NCBI RefSeq assembly: GCF_003944795.1
Contig: NZ_RWBG01000001.1
Coordinates: 248,001-312,000 of the forward strand
Length of the DNA stretch: 64,000 bases
Origin: Mangrovimonas spongiae
GTDB lineage: Bacteria > Bacteroidota > Bacteroidia > Flavobacteriales > Flavobacteriaceae
Direction of reading: 5' to 3'
The notes beneath the pieces were generated by a model. That model made no database searches. It was not told the DNA's origin and saw nothing but the letters and a program-made list of their open reading frames with translations. A program made the position numbers and the translations under genes. Shown one piece after another: positions 44,956 to 54,709 of the stretch (within the stretch, counting starts at the first letter, position 1; every line of letters starts with the position of its first letter).

Positions 44956-45810
44956 TTAATTTTTAGTTTCCTCATCGCCAGCATATGTAACCAAAATCTC
45001 CACCCGACGATCAAATTTTGGTTCGCCACCTAATGGAAATTTTCTTCGCATACCTACATATTTCATTCGGCGTTTATCAACCCCTCTTTTAGCTAAATAA
45101 TCGTAAATATATTTGGCTCTAGCAACAGATAAATTACGTTTTCGTGTTTTTCTATCAATAGCATCTCGGCTATATTTTGTACAACAAACATGGCCTTGGA
45201 TAGTAAAATAAACGCTTTCTCTCTCTATAAGAATTTTGGCAATTTCTTCAAGAGTTTTTTCAGATTCTGGGAGTAAAATACTGTAACCTGTTTTAAATAA
45301 AATATTTTCTAGTTTTATTTTATCGCCCGCTTTAAGGTCGCCTTTTAATTTTTCTTCTGTGGTAAGTTTTTCTTTAGGAGCTTCTAGTTTTCTTGGTGGA
45401 TTGTATGGTTGAACAATGATTTCTACTTTACGGTTTAATCCTCTTATTTTATGAATATCTTCTTCTTTAACAACTTTAAGGAGTATTTTACCCTTACCAT
45501 CAACATTGGTAATCACATTTTCATCGAATTCGTTGTTGGAGAAAATGGTTTTTATGGCATCGGCACGTTGTTGCGAAAGCACTAAATTATAGTCGTCGCT
45601 ACCACGATCGTCTGTAAAACCATAAATAGATACTTTTTCTATATCTAAACCTTCAATATCAAACAAAAAACCAAGTAATCTACTGTATTCTGTTTCGTTT
45701 ACCTCGTATTTATCGGTTTCAAAAAATACGTCGTGAGTGAATTTTTTGTTTTGAGAATAGCTATTTAAACATAGACTTAAACAAAATAATATGTATATTT
45801 TTTTAATCAT
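44956..45810 (-). CDS. Protein with two OmpA-like domains
   Basis: 284 residues. Signal peptide FCLSLCLNSYSQ. Two OmpA C-terminal-like (peptidoglycan-binding) regions: residues about 25-130 (VSIYGFTDDRGSDDYNLVLS, QQRADAIKTIF) and 160-280 (YFTIQGHVCC, RARAKYIYDYLAKRGVD-like, GGEPKFDRRVEILV). The usual barrel domain is absent, so it is a periplasmic protein that likely binds diaminopimelate-peptidoglycan. Convergent with the SDR-like gene. Confidence 0.85.
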   Translation of the reverse strand: MIKKIYILFCLSLCLNSYSQNKKFTHDVFFETDKYEVNETEYSRLLGFLFDIEGLDIEKVSIYGFTDDRGSDDYNLVLSQQRADAIKTIFSNNEFDENVITNVDGKGKILLKVVKEEDIHKIRGLNRKVEIIVQPYNPPRKLEAPKEKLTTEEKLKGDLKAGDKIKLENILFKTGYSILLPESEKTLEEIAKILIERESVYFTIQGHVCCTKYSRDAIDRKTRKRNLSVARAKYIYDYLAKRGVDKRRMKYVGMRRKFPLGGEPKFDRRVEILVTYAGDEETKN

Positions 45811-45863
45811 TTAGAATAGAAAAATATAAAAAGTAAGTTAATTTTTTTATTAAAAATGAAATT

Positions 45864-47498
45864 TTATCTTAAATAATCATGATATGTTGTAATATTTGAA
45901 AGAATTTGAGTGGCTTTTTTTATTTCTGGATTATGTGTTTTGTAGTAATCGTACAATCCTTCGCGATACACGTAGCGTTTAACAATTTCGTCGGTTAGTA
46001 ATGATAAAATTTGGTCTTTATTTTCGTCTATTGCAACATCTTTAGATGATTTTAAATTGTTTAATAATCGATTATAATCGGATTTAATATTATCATCTAA
46101 TGCTTCTTTTATAGCTTTTTCATGAACTTTGTTTAAAGCTTTTTCGGTTTCGGTAACAAATGTAAAATTGTTAGTTTTTAAATAGCTTTTAAAGGCTTTA
46201 AAATCGGAATCGGTAAGTTTAAAGTTATCAATATTGTTTACTGTATTTTTGTAGTAATAGTTAGTAGCGTAATCGAAAATTAAAAAGTCGTTTAGGATTT
46301 CTTGAGTAATAGGCGAGTTTTTAGTAATAGGCATTTGCTCGTCTGGTAAAATTCCGCCACCATCAAAAACGGGGCGGCCGTTTTTGGTTTTAAATTCGTT
46401 GTATTTGGTTTTATCTATTTTAACAGCATTTCCTTCTTCATCTCTATTCCAATAATCTAAGGCTTGAATACATCTTCCAGATGGTGTGTAATAGCGTGAA
46501 ATAGTGACTTTAAGTTGGGTACCATAGGTTAGCTTTTTTGGGCGTTGTACTAAACCTTTACCAAAACTTCTAGACCCTACAATAACGGCACGATCTAAAT
46601 CTTGTAAGGATCCTGAAACAATTTCGCTTGCCGAAGCACTTTTTCCATTAATTAATACTACTAGAGGAATTTCGGTATCTAGAGGTTCTTTTTGGGTGTA
46701 GTACGTTCTGTTAAACTTTTTTACTTTAGATTTAGTTGTAACTACTAGTTGTCCTTTTGGTACAAAAAGATTAACCACATTAACGGCTTCGTGTAATAAA
46801 CCTCCTGGATTGTTACGTAAATCTAAGATAATACGTTTAGCACCTTGTGCTTTTAAATCTTTAACAGCATAGGCTGTTTGCGCGGATATTTTACTATTAA
46901 ATTTACTTAAAACAATATAACCTATGTTATCATTTATCATTGAAAAATACGGTACGGCATCAATTTCTATTTCGGAGTGTTTAATGGAAGCTTGGTGTTG
47001 TTTTCCTTGTCTTACATAAGTAACATTTACAGTAGAATTAGAAGCGCCTTTTAAGAGCTCTCCAGCATCATCTTTATAATTTGCTACAGTTATATTATTT
47101 ACTTTTATAATTTCGTCTCCAGCTTTTAAACCGGCTTTATCGGCTGGATAATTTTTGTAAGGTTCTATGATAATAAGTTTATCTTTAAGTGTTCTTACTT
47201 TAGCACCAATTCCTGTATAATCTCCAGTTTGCCTTATGCGTTCGGCTTCTACATCTTGTTCGTTATAAAATCTTGTATACGGATCTAAATCGTTTAACAT
47301 ACTTTTAATGGCTGTATCCATTAAATCTGCTGGATTGGTTTCATCAACATAGTTCATGTTGAGTTCTTTAAAAAGCGTTGTAAAAATTTCGATTTGTTTA
47401 GCAATTTCAAAAAAGTCGTTTTGAAAGGCGCTTCCAGCAAAAAATACAGTTATTGCTAGTATTGGGATAAGTATTTTTTTCTTTAAAAATGTTTTCAT
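45864..47498 (-). CDS. S41 family C-terminal processing peptidase
   Basis: 544 residues. N-terminal signal/anchor (ILIPILAITVFFAGSAF), PDZ domain at about 90-165 (GIGAKVRTLKDKLIIIEPYK), then the S41 protease core with catalytic Ser in GKSASASEIVSG and Lys in GSRSFGKGLVQ. Cleaves C-termini of periplasmic proteins, CtpA/Prc type. It begins 12 bases after the end of rnpA, a common flavobacterial arrangement. Confidence 0.93.
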   Translation of the reverse strand: MKTFLKKKILIPILAITVFFAGSAFQNDFFEIAKQIEIFTTLFKELNMNYVDETNPADLMDTAIKSMLNDLDPYTRFYNEQDVEAERIRQTGDYTGIGAKVRTLKDKLIIIEPYKNYPADKAGLKAGDEIIKVNNITVANYKDDAGELLKGASNSTVNVTYVRQGKQHQASIKHSEIEIDAVPYFSMINDNIGYIVLSKFNSKISAQTAYAVKDLKAQGAKRIILDLRNNPGGLLHEAVNVVNLFVPKGQLVVTTKSKVKKFNRTYYTQKEPLDTEIPLVVLINGKSASASEIVSGSLQDLDRAVIVGSRSFGKGLVQRPKKLTYGTQLKVTISRYYTPSGRCIQALDYWNRDEEGNAVKIDKTKYNEFKTKNGRPVFDGGGILPDEQMPITKNSPITQEILNDFLIFDYATNYYYKNTVNNIDNFKLTDSDFKAFKSYLKTNNFTFVTETEKALNKVHEKAIKEALDDNIKSDYNRLLNNLKSSKDVAIDENKDQILSLLTDEIVKRYVYREGLYDYYKTHNPEIKKATQILSNITTYHDYLR

Positions 47499-47509
47499 AA
47501 GGACATAAA

Positions 47510-47884
47510 TTAAGACGTTACTTTAGTTAGAAACTTTTTAAACAAGTGTTGTGTTTTAAGGTTTACTTCATCAAATGTTGTGCCTTGTTTACCAATGTAC
47601 AAAATCATAAACGCATATTGTGTTTCTATGTTGTTAAAATACGTGGCTTTATTTAAGCGATACGCTTCTCGTAACAATCGTTTTATATGATTTCTATCAA
47701 CAGCTTTTTTAAAATGTCTTTTAGATACCGATACGCCAACTTTTAATTTATGCGAAGAATTAAAAGACGTTTCTAAATATACTAGTCGTAATGGATAGGC
47801 AGAAACACTTTCTCCTTCTGTAAACAGTTTAGAAATAAGTATTTTACTTTTAAGTTTTTCGGTTTTATTAAAGGTTCTATCCAT
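47510..47884 (-). CDS. rnpA: Ribonuclease P protein component
   Basis: 124 residues. RnpA features: basic N-terminus, KVGVSVSKRHFKKAVDRNHIKR with the RNR-like signature RNHIKRLLREAYR at about 78-90. Supports the catalytic RNase P RNA in tRNA 5' processing. rpmH, its usual neighbour in other phyla, is absent here. A terminator of the upstream M1 peptidase gene sits just before it. Confidence 0.93.
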   Translation of the reverse strand: MDRTFNKTEKLKSKILISKLFTEGESVSAYPLRLVYLETSFNSSHKLKVGVSVSKRHFKKAVDRNHIKRLLREAYRLNKATYFNNIETQYAFMILYIGKQGTTFDEVNLKTQHLFKKFLTKVTS

Positions 47885-47912
47885 TTAGTCAAAGGTAATA
47901 ATCAGAAATAAA

Positions 47913-47944
47913 AAAACCACTCAATAAATGTATTGAATGGTTTT
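47913..47944 (-). terminator. Terminator of the M1 peptidase gene
   Basis: 14-bp stem (47913-47926 / 47931-47944) with loop AATG; the single mismatch is a G-U pair on the minus strand, and T-runs flank it. 23 bases past the M1 stop. Confidence 0.85.
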
Positions 47945-47966
47945 AATATTGTTTTTGTTTAATAAT

Positions 47967-49763
47967 TTACTGTACTTCTTTATTGTTTTCAGGATTAATA
48001 TCAGCCATTACATGATTTGGATCAATTTCAACAGATTTAATAGCTTTAGATGTATTAAACGTATAGGTTGGATACGCCCAAGCCCAGTCTTTAATTACTG
48101 TAGCTGTTGTTGGTTTTTCGCCACGCATCATTTGTAATGGAATATAAAAATCTTCGGTAGATCCATCAGTATAGGTTACGGTAAGATCGATAGGCATTGG
48201 CATTAATCCAACACGTTCTAACGTAATGGTATTATCACTAATGTTTTTTACACTATAATCTATGGTATTTGTTGTTTGTGCAAAATCCATTAAATACCAA
48301 TCTAATTCTAGGCCAGAAACTTTTTCGGCAGAACGAATAACATCTATAGGTCTTGGATGTTTAAAGGCAAAGTCATTAAAATACTTTTTAATGGTTTTAT
48401 TTAGATTGTCTTCTCCAATAATATACCCTAATTGCGCCATAAAAACAGCACCTTTACTGTAAGCTGAAATACTATAAGCTTGGTTGTATTCATATCTATC
48501 GGCATGTGTAGTTAAAGGTTGTTCTTTACCAGATTTTGCTAAATAAATATATCCTCTGTAAGAACCACTATGTGGGTTTTCGGCATTTTCATTCATAATC
48601 TCATTCATAGCTAAATTAGAAATATAGCTTGTAAAGCCTTCATCCATCCATTCGTGTTTAGCTTCGTTTGTAGCTAATAAAAACTGAAACCAACTATGTG
48701 CTAATTCGTGAGCTGTTACACCAACTAAGCTTCCAAATTTACGTTGTCCTGTAATTAAGGTACTCATGGCATATTCCATACCACCATCGCCACCTTGCAT
48801 AACGGAGTATTGTTTATAAGGATATTTACCAATATGCTCGCTAAAATATTGCATTAACTCAACCGTTTTTGGTTGTAGTTTTTTCCAGTTATCAAGATAT
48901 TGCTGGTCTAAATTCTTTTTATAGTAAAAATGAAGTATAGGGCCATTTGGTACTTGCATGGTATCGTGAATATAATCGGGATCTGCAGCCCAAGTAAAAT
49001 CGTGTACTTTTGGCGCTTTGTAGGTTAGTGTTTTTTTGTTACCTGTTACTTTTGGTTCTCCTTGAAGATAACCTGTTGCACCAACAACGTAATTTTTATC
49101 TATGGTTAAATTGACTTTAAAATCTCCCCAAACACCATGAAATTCTCTTCCTATGTAAGGATCGGCATGCCAGCCTTCAAAATCGTATTCGGCCATTTTA
49201 GGATACCATTGCGTCATGGATAAAGCAACGCCTTCTTCATTATTTCTACCAGAACGACGAATTTGAACAGGAACTTGGGCATCAAAATCCATAGTAAAAG
49301 TTACTGATTCGCCTGGTTGAATAGGTTGTGCTAAGTTTACCTCTAAGACAGTACCAACGGTTTCATGTTTTAAAACAGTACCATTTTGTTTTAATGAGGT
49401 TACATTAATGTAGCCTATTTCATCGGGTTGTAATTTACTTATTCTATCTCCTACTCGCGAATCTGGATCGGCAATAGTTCTTGAACGCACATCCATTTCG
49501 CTACCTGGTTGAAAGGCATTAAAGTATAAGTGATAAAACACTTTATTTAACACATCGGGAGAATTATTAGTGTACACTAATGTTTGTTTTCCTTGGTATT
49601 GATAGTTGTTTACATTCATATCAATATCCATAGTGTAATCCACATGTTGTTGCCAATATGTAGTTGTGTTTTGTTGGGTTGTTGTTTTTTGATTAGTAAC
49701 AGTTTTTGTATTACCACAAGCAAACAAAACAAGGGTTGATAATATTAAAGAAACTCTTTTCAT
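47967..49763 (-). CDS. M1 family metallopeptidase, lipoprotein
   Basis: About 598 residues from the ATG at 49761-49763, which gives a lipoprotein signal MKRVSLILSTLVLFACGNTK; a longer frame starting at 49823 has no signal and is less likely. Zinc site HELAHSWFQ with the downstream Glu in WMDEGFTSY (HExxH-x18-E), and GGMEYAMSTLI. An aminopeptidase anchored by lipid, probably to the outer membrane for peptide use. Downstream of the S8 protease with its own terminator between. Confidence 0.9.
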   Translation of the reverse strand: MKRVSLILSTLVLFACGNTKTVTNQKTTTQQNTTTYWQQHVDYTMDIDMNVNNYQYQGKQTLVYTNNSPDVLNKVFYHLYFNAFQPGSEMDVRSRTIADPDSRVGDRISKLQPDEIGYINVTSLKQNGTVLKHETVGTVLEVNLAQPIQPGESVTFTMDFDAQVPVQIRRSGRNNEEGVALSMTQWYPKMAEYDFEGWHADPYIGREFHGVWGDFKVNLTIDKNYVVGATGYLQGEPKVTGNKKTLTYKAPKVHDFTWAADPDYIHDTMQVPNGPILHFYYKKNLDQQYLDNWKKLQPKTVELMQYFSEHIGKYPYKQYSVMQGGDGGMEYAMSTLITGQRKFGSLVGVTAHELAHSWFQFLLATNEAKHEWMDEGFTSYISNLAMNEIMNENAENPHSGSYRGYIYLAKSGKEQPLTTHADRYEYNQAYSISAYSKGAVFMAQLGYIIGEDNLNKTIKKYFNDFAFKHPRPIDVIRSAEKVSGLELDWYLMDFAQTTNTIDYSVKNISDNTITLERVGLMPMPIDLTVTYTDGSTEDFYIPLQMMRGEKPTTATVIKDWAWAYPTYTFNTSKAIKSVEIDPNHVMADINPENNKEVQ

Positions 49764-49782
49764 GATGTTATTTTTAATAAAA

Positions 49783-49808
49783 AAGGCTACACCATAAGAT
49801 GTAGCCTT
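49783..49808 (-). terminator. Terminator of the S8 protease gene
   Basis: Stem AAGGCTACA / TGTAGCCTT with loop of eight bases, followed on the minus strand by a T-rich tract; 20 bases after the S8 stop and ahead of the M1 start. Confidence 0.85.
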
Positions 49809-49827
49809 ATTATGTTTTTGCAATGAT

Positions 49828-51435
49828 TTATAATTGACTTGCTAAAATAAGTGCATTATAAGCATTGGCTATTTTAGTAGATTTACTTAAATCTGCAATA
49901 GGTTTTACATTACTAGCATCGCCACCAACTACTACTTGAGTTTTTAACGCTAAACCAGAATCTAAAATAACTTGTTTTACTTGAGCAGCAGTTAATTTAG
50001 GAAAGTAAGAACGAATTAAAGCAGCAACACCTGCAACAGCTGGAGCAGCCATAGAAGTTCCCCCTTTTGTATCGTATTCGTTTTCTGGTGTTGTTGAGTA
50101 AACTTTGGCTCCAGGTGCAAAAATATCGACATTTATTTTCCCATAGTTAGAAAATCCAGCAACCATATTAGCCCCATATTTTGGCGCTAAGGCACCAACG
50201 GTAATAAAAGTATCGCCAACTTCTGGACCATTATCTACTTGATCGTTAGGGTAAACAGCTTTAACATCTAAATCAATACCTTCGTTACCAGCAGCATTTA
50301 CAAAAACCACATCGTTTTTAGACGCATAAGCAATAGCATCTCTTACCCAATCACTATGTGGTGAGTAGTATTTACCGAAGCTACCATTAATTACTTTTGC
50401 ACCATTATCTACTGCATAACGAATAGCAAGAGCAATATCTTTATCATATTCATCGCCATTTGGTACAGCTCTTAAACTCATAATTTCAACGTTGTTAGCT
50501 ACACCATTTGCACCTAAACCATTGTTGCGTTCTGCAGCAATAATTCCTGCTACATGAGTTCCGTGACTTTCGCCTTTTTCGCTTGGCATAACGTTACCGT
50601 TACCATAACCTACATCGTTTAAATCGTTAGGATTATCGCCAGTTTTTCTACCGTTAAATTCTTTGTTAATGTTGTAATTTAATTTATCTGAAAAATACTC
50701 AACACCTTCTTTAACAGCAGATAATGCTTTATCTGTAGAGTCGAAACCATTTCCGTACATGTATTTTAACATACCTACGGCTTGGGTTAGGGTTTCGTTA
50801 CCTTCGGCATTAATACCATTTACATCTTCTGGTGTGTAGTCTTCTTTATTTAAATGTTTTGCTACAGCTTCATCGGCATTTTTTATTTGTTGGTAAATTT
50901 GCTCGTACTGTGTTTTTTGCCCAAGTGTTTTTTGATATTCTTCATCGTATTCTGCTTTAGCACGATCGTATTCTGGATTACTTGTATCTCCAGAGGCTAA
51001 AATTCTTACATATTCTAATTGTTCGTCGTAAGCATCGCCTAAGAAGTTCCATCCATGAATATCATCGATGTACCCATTATTATCATCGTCTTTTCCATTA
51101 CCTGGAATTTCATCTTCGTTAGTCCAAACAACACCATCTAAATCTTCGTGTTCTATATCTATTCCGCTATCTATAACAGCAACAATAACTTTTTTACCTT
51201 TTTTATCTTTTATGATTTCGCTGTAAGCCTTATCAACACTCATTCCAGGAATGGTATCTTTAATAAGGTCTAGGTGTCCCCAATTTTCTTTTTCGGCTTG
51301 TGTTAACTCCGAAACTTTTAAAGGTACAGTATCTACATTTTCTACAGGAGTAGATAAAATTTCTGACGAACCGCCACAGCTAGAAAGTATGGTTGCTGCA
51401 ACTGCCGAAAATAAAACAGGTTTTAGTAATTTCAT
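49828..51435 (-). CDS. S8 family subtilisin-like protease, lipoprotein
   Basis: 535 residues. Signal MKLLKPVLFSAVAATILSSCG with lipobox Cys20. Catalytic triad: Asp89 in AVIDSGIDIEHEDL, His291 in SHGTHVAGII, Ser461 in GGTSMAAPAVAG; oxyanion Asn in NAAGNEG. Between Asp and His lies an insertion of about 140-200 residues (roughly 132-275), longer than in classical subtilases and Tyr/Lys/Glu-rich. Extracytoplasmic. It follows the MBL-fold gene by 15 bases on the same strand. Confidence 0.93.
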   Translation of the reverse strand: MKLLKPVLFSAVAATILSSCGGSSEILSTPVENVDTVPLKVSELTQAEKENWGHLDLIKDTIPGMSVDKAYSEIIKDKKGKKVIVAVIDSGIDIEHEDLDGVVWTNEDEIPGNGKDDDNNGYIDDIHGWNFLGDAYDEQLEYVRILASGDTSNPEYDRAKAEYDEEYQKTLGQKTQYEQIYQQIKNADEAVAKHLNKEDYTPEDVNGINAEGNETLTQAVGMLKYMYGNGFDSTDKALSAVKEGVEYFSDKLNYNINKEFNGRKTGDNPNDLNDVGYGNGNVMPSEKGESHGTHVAGIIAAERNNGLGANGVANNVEIMSLRAVPNGDEYDKDIALAIRYAVDNGAKVINGSFGKYYSPHSDWVRDAIAYASKNDVVFVNAAGNEGIDLDVKAVYPNDQVDNGPEVGDTFITVGALAPKYGANMVAGFSNYGKINVDIFAPGAKVYSTTPENEYDTKGGTSMAAPAVAGVAALIRSYFPKLTAAQVKQVILDSGLALKTQVVVGGDASNVKPIADLSKSTKIANAYNALILASQL

Positions 51436-51450
51436 GTTATTAATTTATGT

Positions 51451-52311
51451 TTAGTTAAAAATATCATTACAGGTAAAAGTTTCGTTTAATCGCACGCCTT
51501 TTTCTGTGTGTTTTACTGTAATGATTTCATTATGTGCGTCGTGCTCCAAAAATAAGTAATAATTATTATCTGCCGCTAGGTTTAGAAATTTTTCTTTTTC
51601 ATCTAAAGTAAGCAATGGTCTGGTATCGTAACCCATAACAAAGGGTAGCGGTAAGTGACCAACAGTAGGTAATAAATCGGCCATAAAGCAAATGGTTTTT
51701 CCGTTGTAATGTATCATTGGAATCATTTGTTTATCTGTATGTCCGTTAGCGAAAAAAATATCGAATCCTAGTGTAGAATTTTTTAGTAAATCTTGTTTTG
51801 GAAGGTTTGTAAATTTAAGTTGCCCAGACTCTTCCATGGGTAAGATGTTTTCTTTTAAAAAAGAGGCTTTTTCACGATTATTTGGGTGTGTTGCCCAGTC
51901 CCAATGGTCTTTATTACTCCAAAAATGGGCATTTTTAAAAGCAGGTTCGTAGCCTGTTCTATCTTTGTTCCATTGTATGCTTCCGCCACAATGGTCGAAA
52001 TGAAGATGTGTCATAAACACATCAGTAATATCGTCTCTATGAAAACCATATTGTTTTAAAGATTTATCGATAGAGTCGTCTCCCCAAAGATAGTAGTACC
52101 CAAAAAATTTATCGTTTTGCTTATCTCCCATACCGGTATCGATTAAAGTTAAGCGGTTGCCATCTTCTATTAATAAACAACGCGCTGCAATATCGATCAT
52201 GTTATTAGAATCGGCTGGGTTTGTACGGTTCCAAAGCGATTTAGGAACTACGCCAAACATAGCGCCACCGTCTAATTTGAAATTTCCAGCTTGAATGGGA
52301 TATAGTTTCAT
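51451..52311 (-). CDS. MBL-fold metallo-hydrolase
   Basis: 286 residues. Zinc motif THLHFDHCGGS (HxHxDH) at about 113-123, plus FANGHTDKQMIPMI and FLEHDAHNEI near the C-terminus supplying further ligands. Resembles the lactonase-like/quorum-quenching branch of the family, substrate unknown. No signal peptide, so cytoplasmic. Probably transcribed with the S8 protease gene. Confidence 0.88.
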   Translation of the reverse strand: MKLYPIQAGNFKLDGGAMFGVVPKSLWNRTNPADSNNMIDIAARCLLIEDGNRLTLIDTGMGDKQNDKFFGYYYLWGDDSIDKSLKQYGFHRDDITDVFMTHLHFDHCGGSIQWNKDRTGYEPAFKNAHFWSNKDHWDWATHPNNREKASFLKENILPMEESGQLKFTNLPKQDLLKNSTLGFDIFFANGHTDKQMIPMIHYNGKTICFMADLLPTVGHLPLPFVMGYDTRPLLTLDEKEKFLNLAADNNYYLFLEHDAHNEIITVKHTEKGVRLNETFTCNDIFN

Positions 52312-52478
52312 AAAAATGATTTCTTTTTAAGATGTCGCAAATTAAAAAATACTCATCAAAAATTACCTTTTAGCAGGGATTATTGAGAATTATTTAACAA
52401 TTTATTGCGATATATTTGAATCGCTTAAAGGTTATGAAACCATAAAAATTTAATTTATTTTTATAAAAAGCTATTCTT

Positions 52479-52835
52479 ATGAAAAAAATCGTGAATTCGC
52501 CGTTGAAGATTAAAAAACTAAAACTTTTAAGATTTGGTCGCGATTTTAAACCAGATGAAGAAGTTATTTTAAGAGATTATTTAGCTATTGAAAGAACGCG
52601 ATTGGCTAACGAGCGCACCTTATTATCTTACATAAGATCGTCTCTTTATTTGCTTTTAGGAGGGATTGCTTTTTTTCAATTAAAAAAATTTCCAGATTTT
52701 AAATATTTAGCCATTCTCTCGTTAGTTTTTAGTGCGATATTTTTTGTTATAGGTATATACAGGTTTATGCTTTTAAAGAAAAGTTTAAAGCGACTTTACT
52801 ATATGTCTGAAGAAAAGGAAGACGATACAAAATAA
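52479..52835 (+). CDS. DUF202 family membrane protein
   Basis: 118 residues. DUF202 pattern DYLAIERTRLANERTLLSYI then two TM helices (about 60-77 and 83-102). YidH-like small inner-membrane proteins, function unknown. Followed 17 bases later by the SLC13 permease, probably one transcript. Confidence 0.88.
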   Translation: MKKIVNSPLKIKKLKLLRFGRDFKPDEEVILRDYLAIERTRLANERTLLSYIRSSLYLLLGGIAFFQLKKFPDFKYLAILSLVFSAIFFVIGIYRFMLLKKSLKRLYYMSEEKEDDTK

Positions 52836-52852
52836 TTTATTACGCTTAGGTT

Positions 52853-54628
52853 ATGAGTACAGAACTTATCATAACGTTATCTATCATAATTTTTGGAGTT
52901 ATTCTATTTGTTAGAGATTATTTTACAATAGACACAACGTCAATTATTATTATGGCGTTGTTTATAGTTACGGGTATTTTATCTCCAGAGGAAGGTTTTT
53001 CGGGCTTTAATCATCCAGCAACTATAACTTTAGGCTGTATTTTTGTTATTAGCGGAGGCATTTTTAATTCGGGAATTTTAGACGGTTTAAGCTATAAAAT
53101 AATTAAGTTAGCCAAGACGAGTTACGTAGTTGCCTTGGTGGTATTTTGTGGTATTTCTAGTTTATTCTCGGCCTTTATTAACGATACTGCGGTTGTAGCT
53201 TTACTGTTGCCTATTGCATTAACTGTTTGTCGAGAAACAGGTATAAAACCAAGTATGTTACTTATGCCTATTTCGTTTGCGGCATTATTTGGTGGCACAT
53301 GTACACTTATAGGAACCTCAACCAACATTTTAATAAGTAGTTACGCAACCAAATATAATGTTCCAGAATTTGGAATGTTTGAGTTTAGTGTTGCGGCGTT
53401 GTGTTTACTTATAATAGGGTTTTTGTATATGCTTTTTATAGCGCCCTTGTTATTACCTAAAACTAAAAACACAAGTGAGGGTTTAACCAAAAAAGCCGAA
53501 AAATATATAACCGAAATAGAGGTAGAGCCCAATTGTCAAGAAATCGACATGCTGTTACATCACACACGGTTAGTTAAAAACTTTAAAGTTAACGTACTCT
53601 CCATTTTAAGAGCTGGCGAACTTAAACATCAATTTTCTGCAGACACAAAAATAGAGTCAGGAGATATTTTAAAGATTATGGTAATGCCCGAAACGCTTAA
53701 TCGACTTTTAGATATAAAAGGCTATAAAGTAAGTGGGACAAGACGCATGAAAGAAGCCGAAGAAGAAACCGAAAGCTATAATCTGCATGAAGTTGTTATT
53801 CCTTTTGGGTCTAGTCTTTCGGGAAAATCTTTAAAAGAATTAAATTTTAGACAGCAATATAAATGCTCTGTAATTGCAATAAGACAGCGAGGCGAGATTA
53901 TGTACGATAAACTCTCTACAACAAAACTAACCGAAGGCGATATGTTATTACTTATTGGGCATGCAAAAGAGGTTAATACTTTAGAAAACGATAATCTTAT
54001 TGTAAAACTATCTGAGTACGAAAAGAAAAGAACAAATTATCGTAAAGCTATACCAGCTGTTTTAATAGGAATTGGGGTTATTCTAGCGGCAACATTTCAT
54101 CTTACGACTATTTTAATAAGTGCTATGATAGGCGCTTTATTAATGATAGTTACAGGAACTTTAAAACCTGTTGAAGCTTATAAAGCTGTAGAATGGAAAG
54201 TTATTTTTATGATGGCAGGTGTACTATCAATGGGAACAGCTTTAGAAAAAACAGGAGGCGCCAAACAAATTGCTTATTTTATACAAGATAATTTAGGTCA
54301 GTACGATGCGCACATTACGTTAAGCGCCTTATTTTTAGTAACCGTACTATCAACAAATTTAATTTCTAGCAAAGCCACAGCAGCTCTTATGACACCTATT
54401 GTTATTAGTCTTGCTGCTGCAATGGAAATTAGCTCTAGACCCTTTCTTGTGGCTGTTATGTTTGCCTGTTCGTTAACTTTTATGACCCCTATGAGCTACC
54501 CTACAAACACAATGGTTTATGCGCCAGGAAATTATAAGTTTAGCGACTTTTTAAAAGTAGGTACACCATTAAATATTATTATATGGTTAGCGGCATCTTT
54601 TGTTATTCCGTATTTTTTTCCTTTTTAA
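52853..54628 (+). CDS. SLC13-family permease with TrkA-C (RCK-like) domains
   Basis: 591 residues. TM bundle on both sides (FSGFNHPATITLGCIFVISGG, SMLLMPISFAALFGGTCTLIGTSTN) of a central soluble region of about 190 residues that contains two TrkA_C-like units (LKHQFSADTKIESGDILKI and FGSSLSGKSLKELNFRQQYK). Probable Na+-coupled anion or dicarboxylate/sulfate transporter (DASS/CitMHS superfamily). It is co-transcribed with DUF202 and precedes a CPA1 antiporter by 81 bases. Confidence 0.88.
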   Translation: MSTELIITLSIIIFGVILFVRDYFTIDTTSIIIMALFIVTGILSPEEGFSGFNHPATITLGCIFVISGGIFNSGILDGLSYKIIKLAKTSYVVALVVFCGISSLFSAFINDTAVVALLLPIALTVCRETGIKPSMLLMPISFAALFGGTCTLIGTSTNILISSYATKYNVPEFGMFEFSVAALCLLIIGFLYMLFIAPLLLPKTKNTSEGLTKKAEKYITEIEVEPNCQEIDMLLHHTRLVKNFKVNVLSILRAGELKHQFSADTKIESGDILKIMVMPETLNRLLDIKGYKVSGTRRMKEAEEETESYNLHEVVIPFGSSLSGKSLKELNFRQQYKCSVIAIRQRGEIMYDKLSTTKLTEGDMLLLIGHAKEVNTLENDNLIVKLSEYEKKRTNYRKAIPAVLIGIGVILAATFHLTTILISAMIGALLMIVTGTLKPVEAYKAVEWKVIFMMAGVLSMGTALEKTGGAKQIAYFIQDNLGQYDAHITLSALFLVTVLSTNLISSKATAALMTPIVISLAAAMEISSRPFLVAVMFACSLTFMTPMSYPTNTMVYAPGNYKFSDFLKVGTPLNIIIWLAASFVIPYFFPF

Positions 54629-54709
54629 AAGGTTTTAAAAAAATCGTTATATTTTTTGAAGAAACTCCATATTTGTAGTAATATTACCACTAAAGGCTAA
54701 AAATAACAC

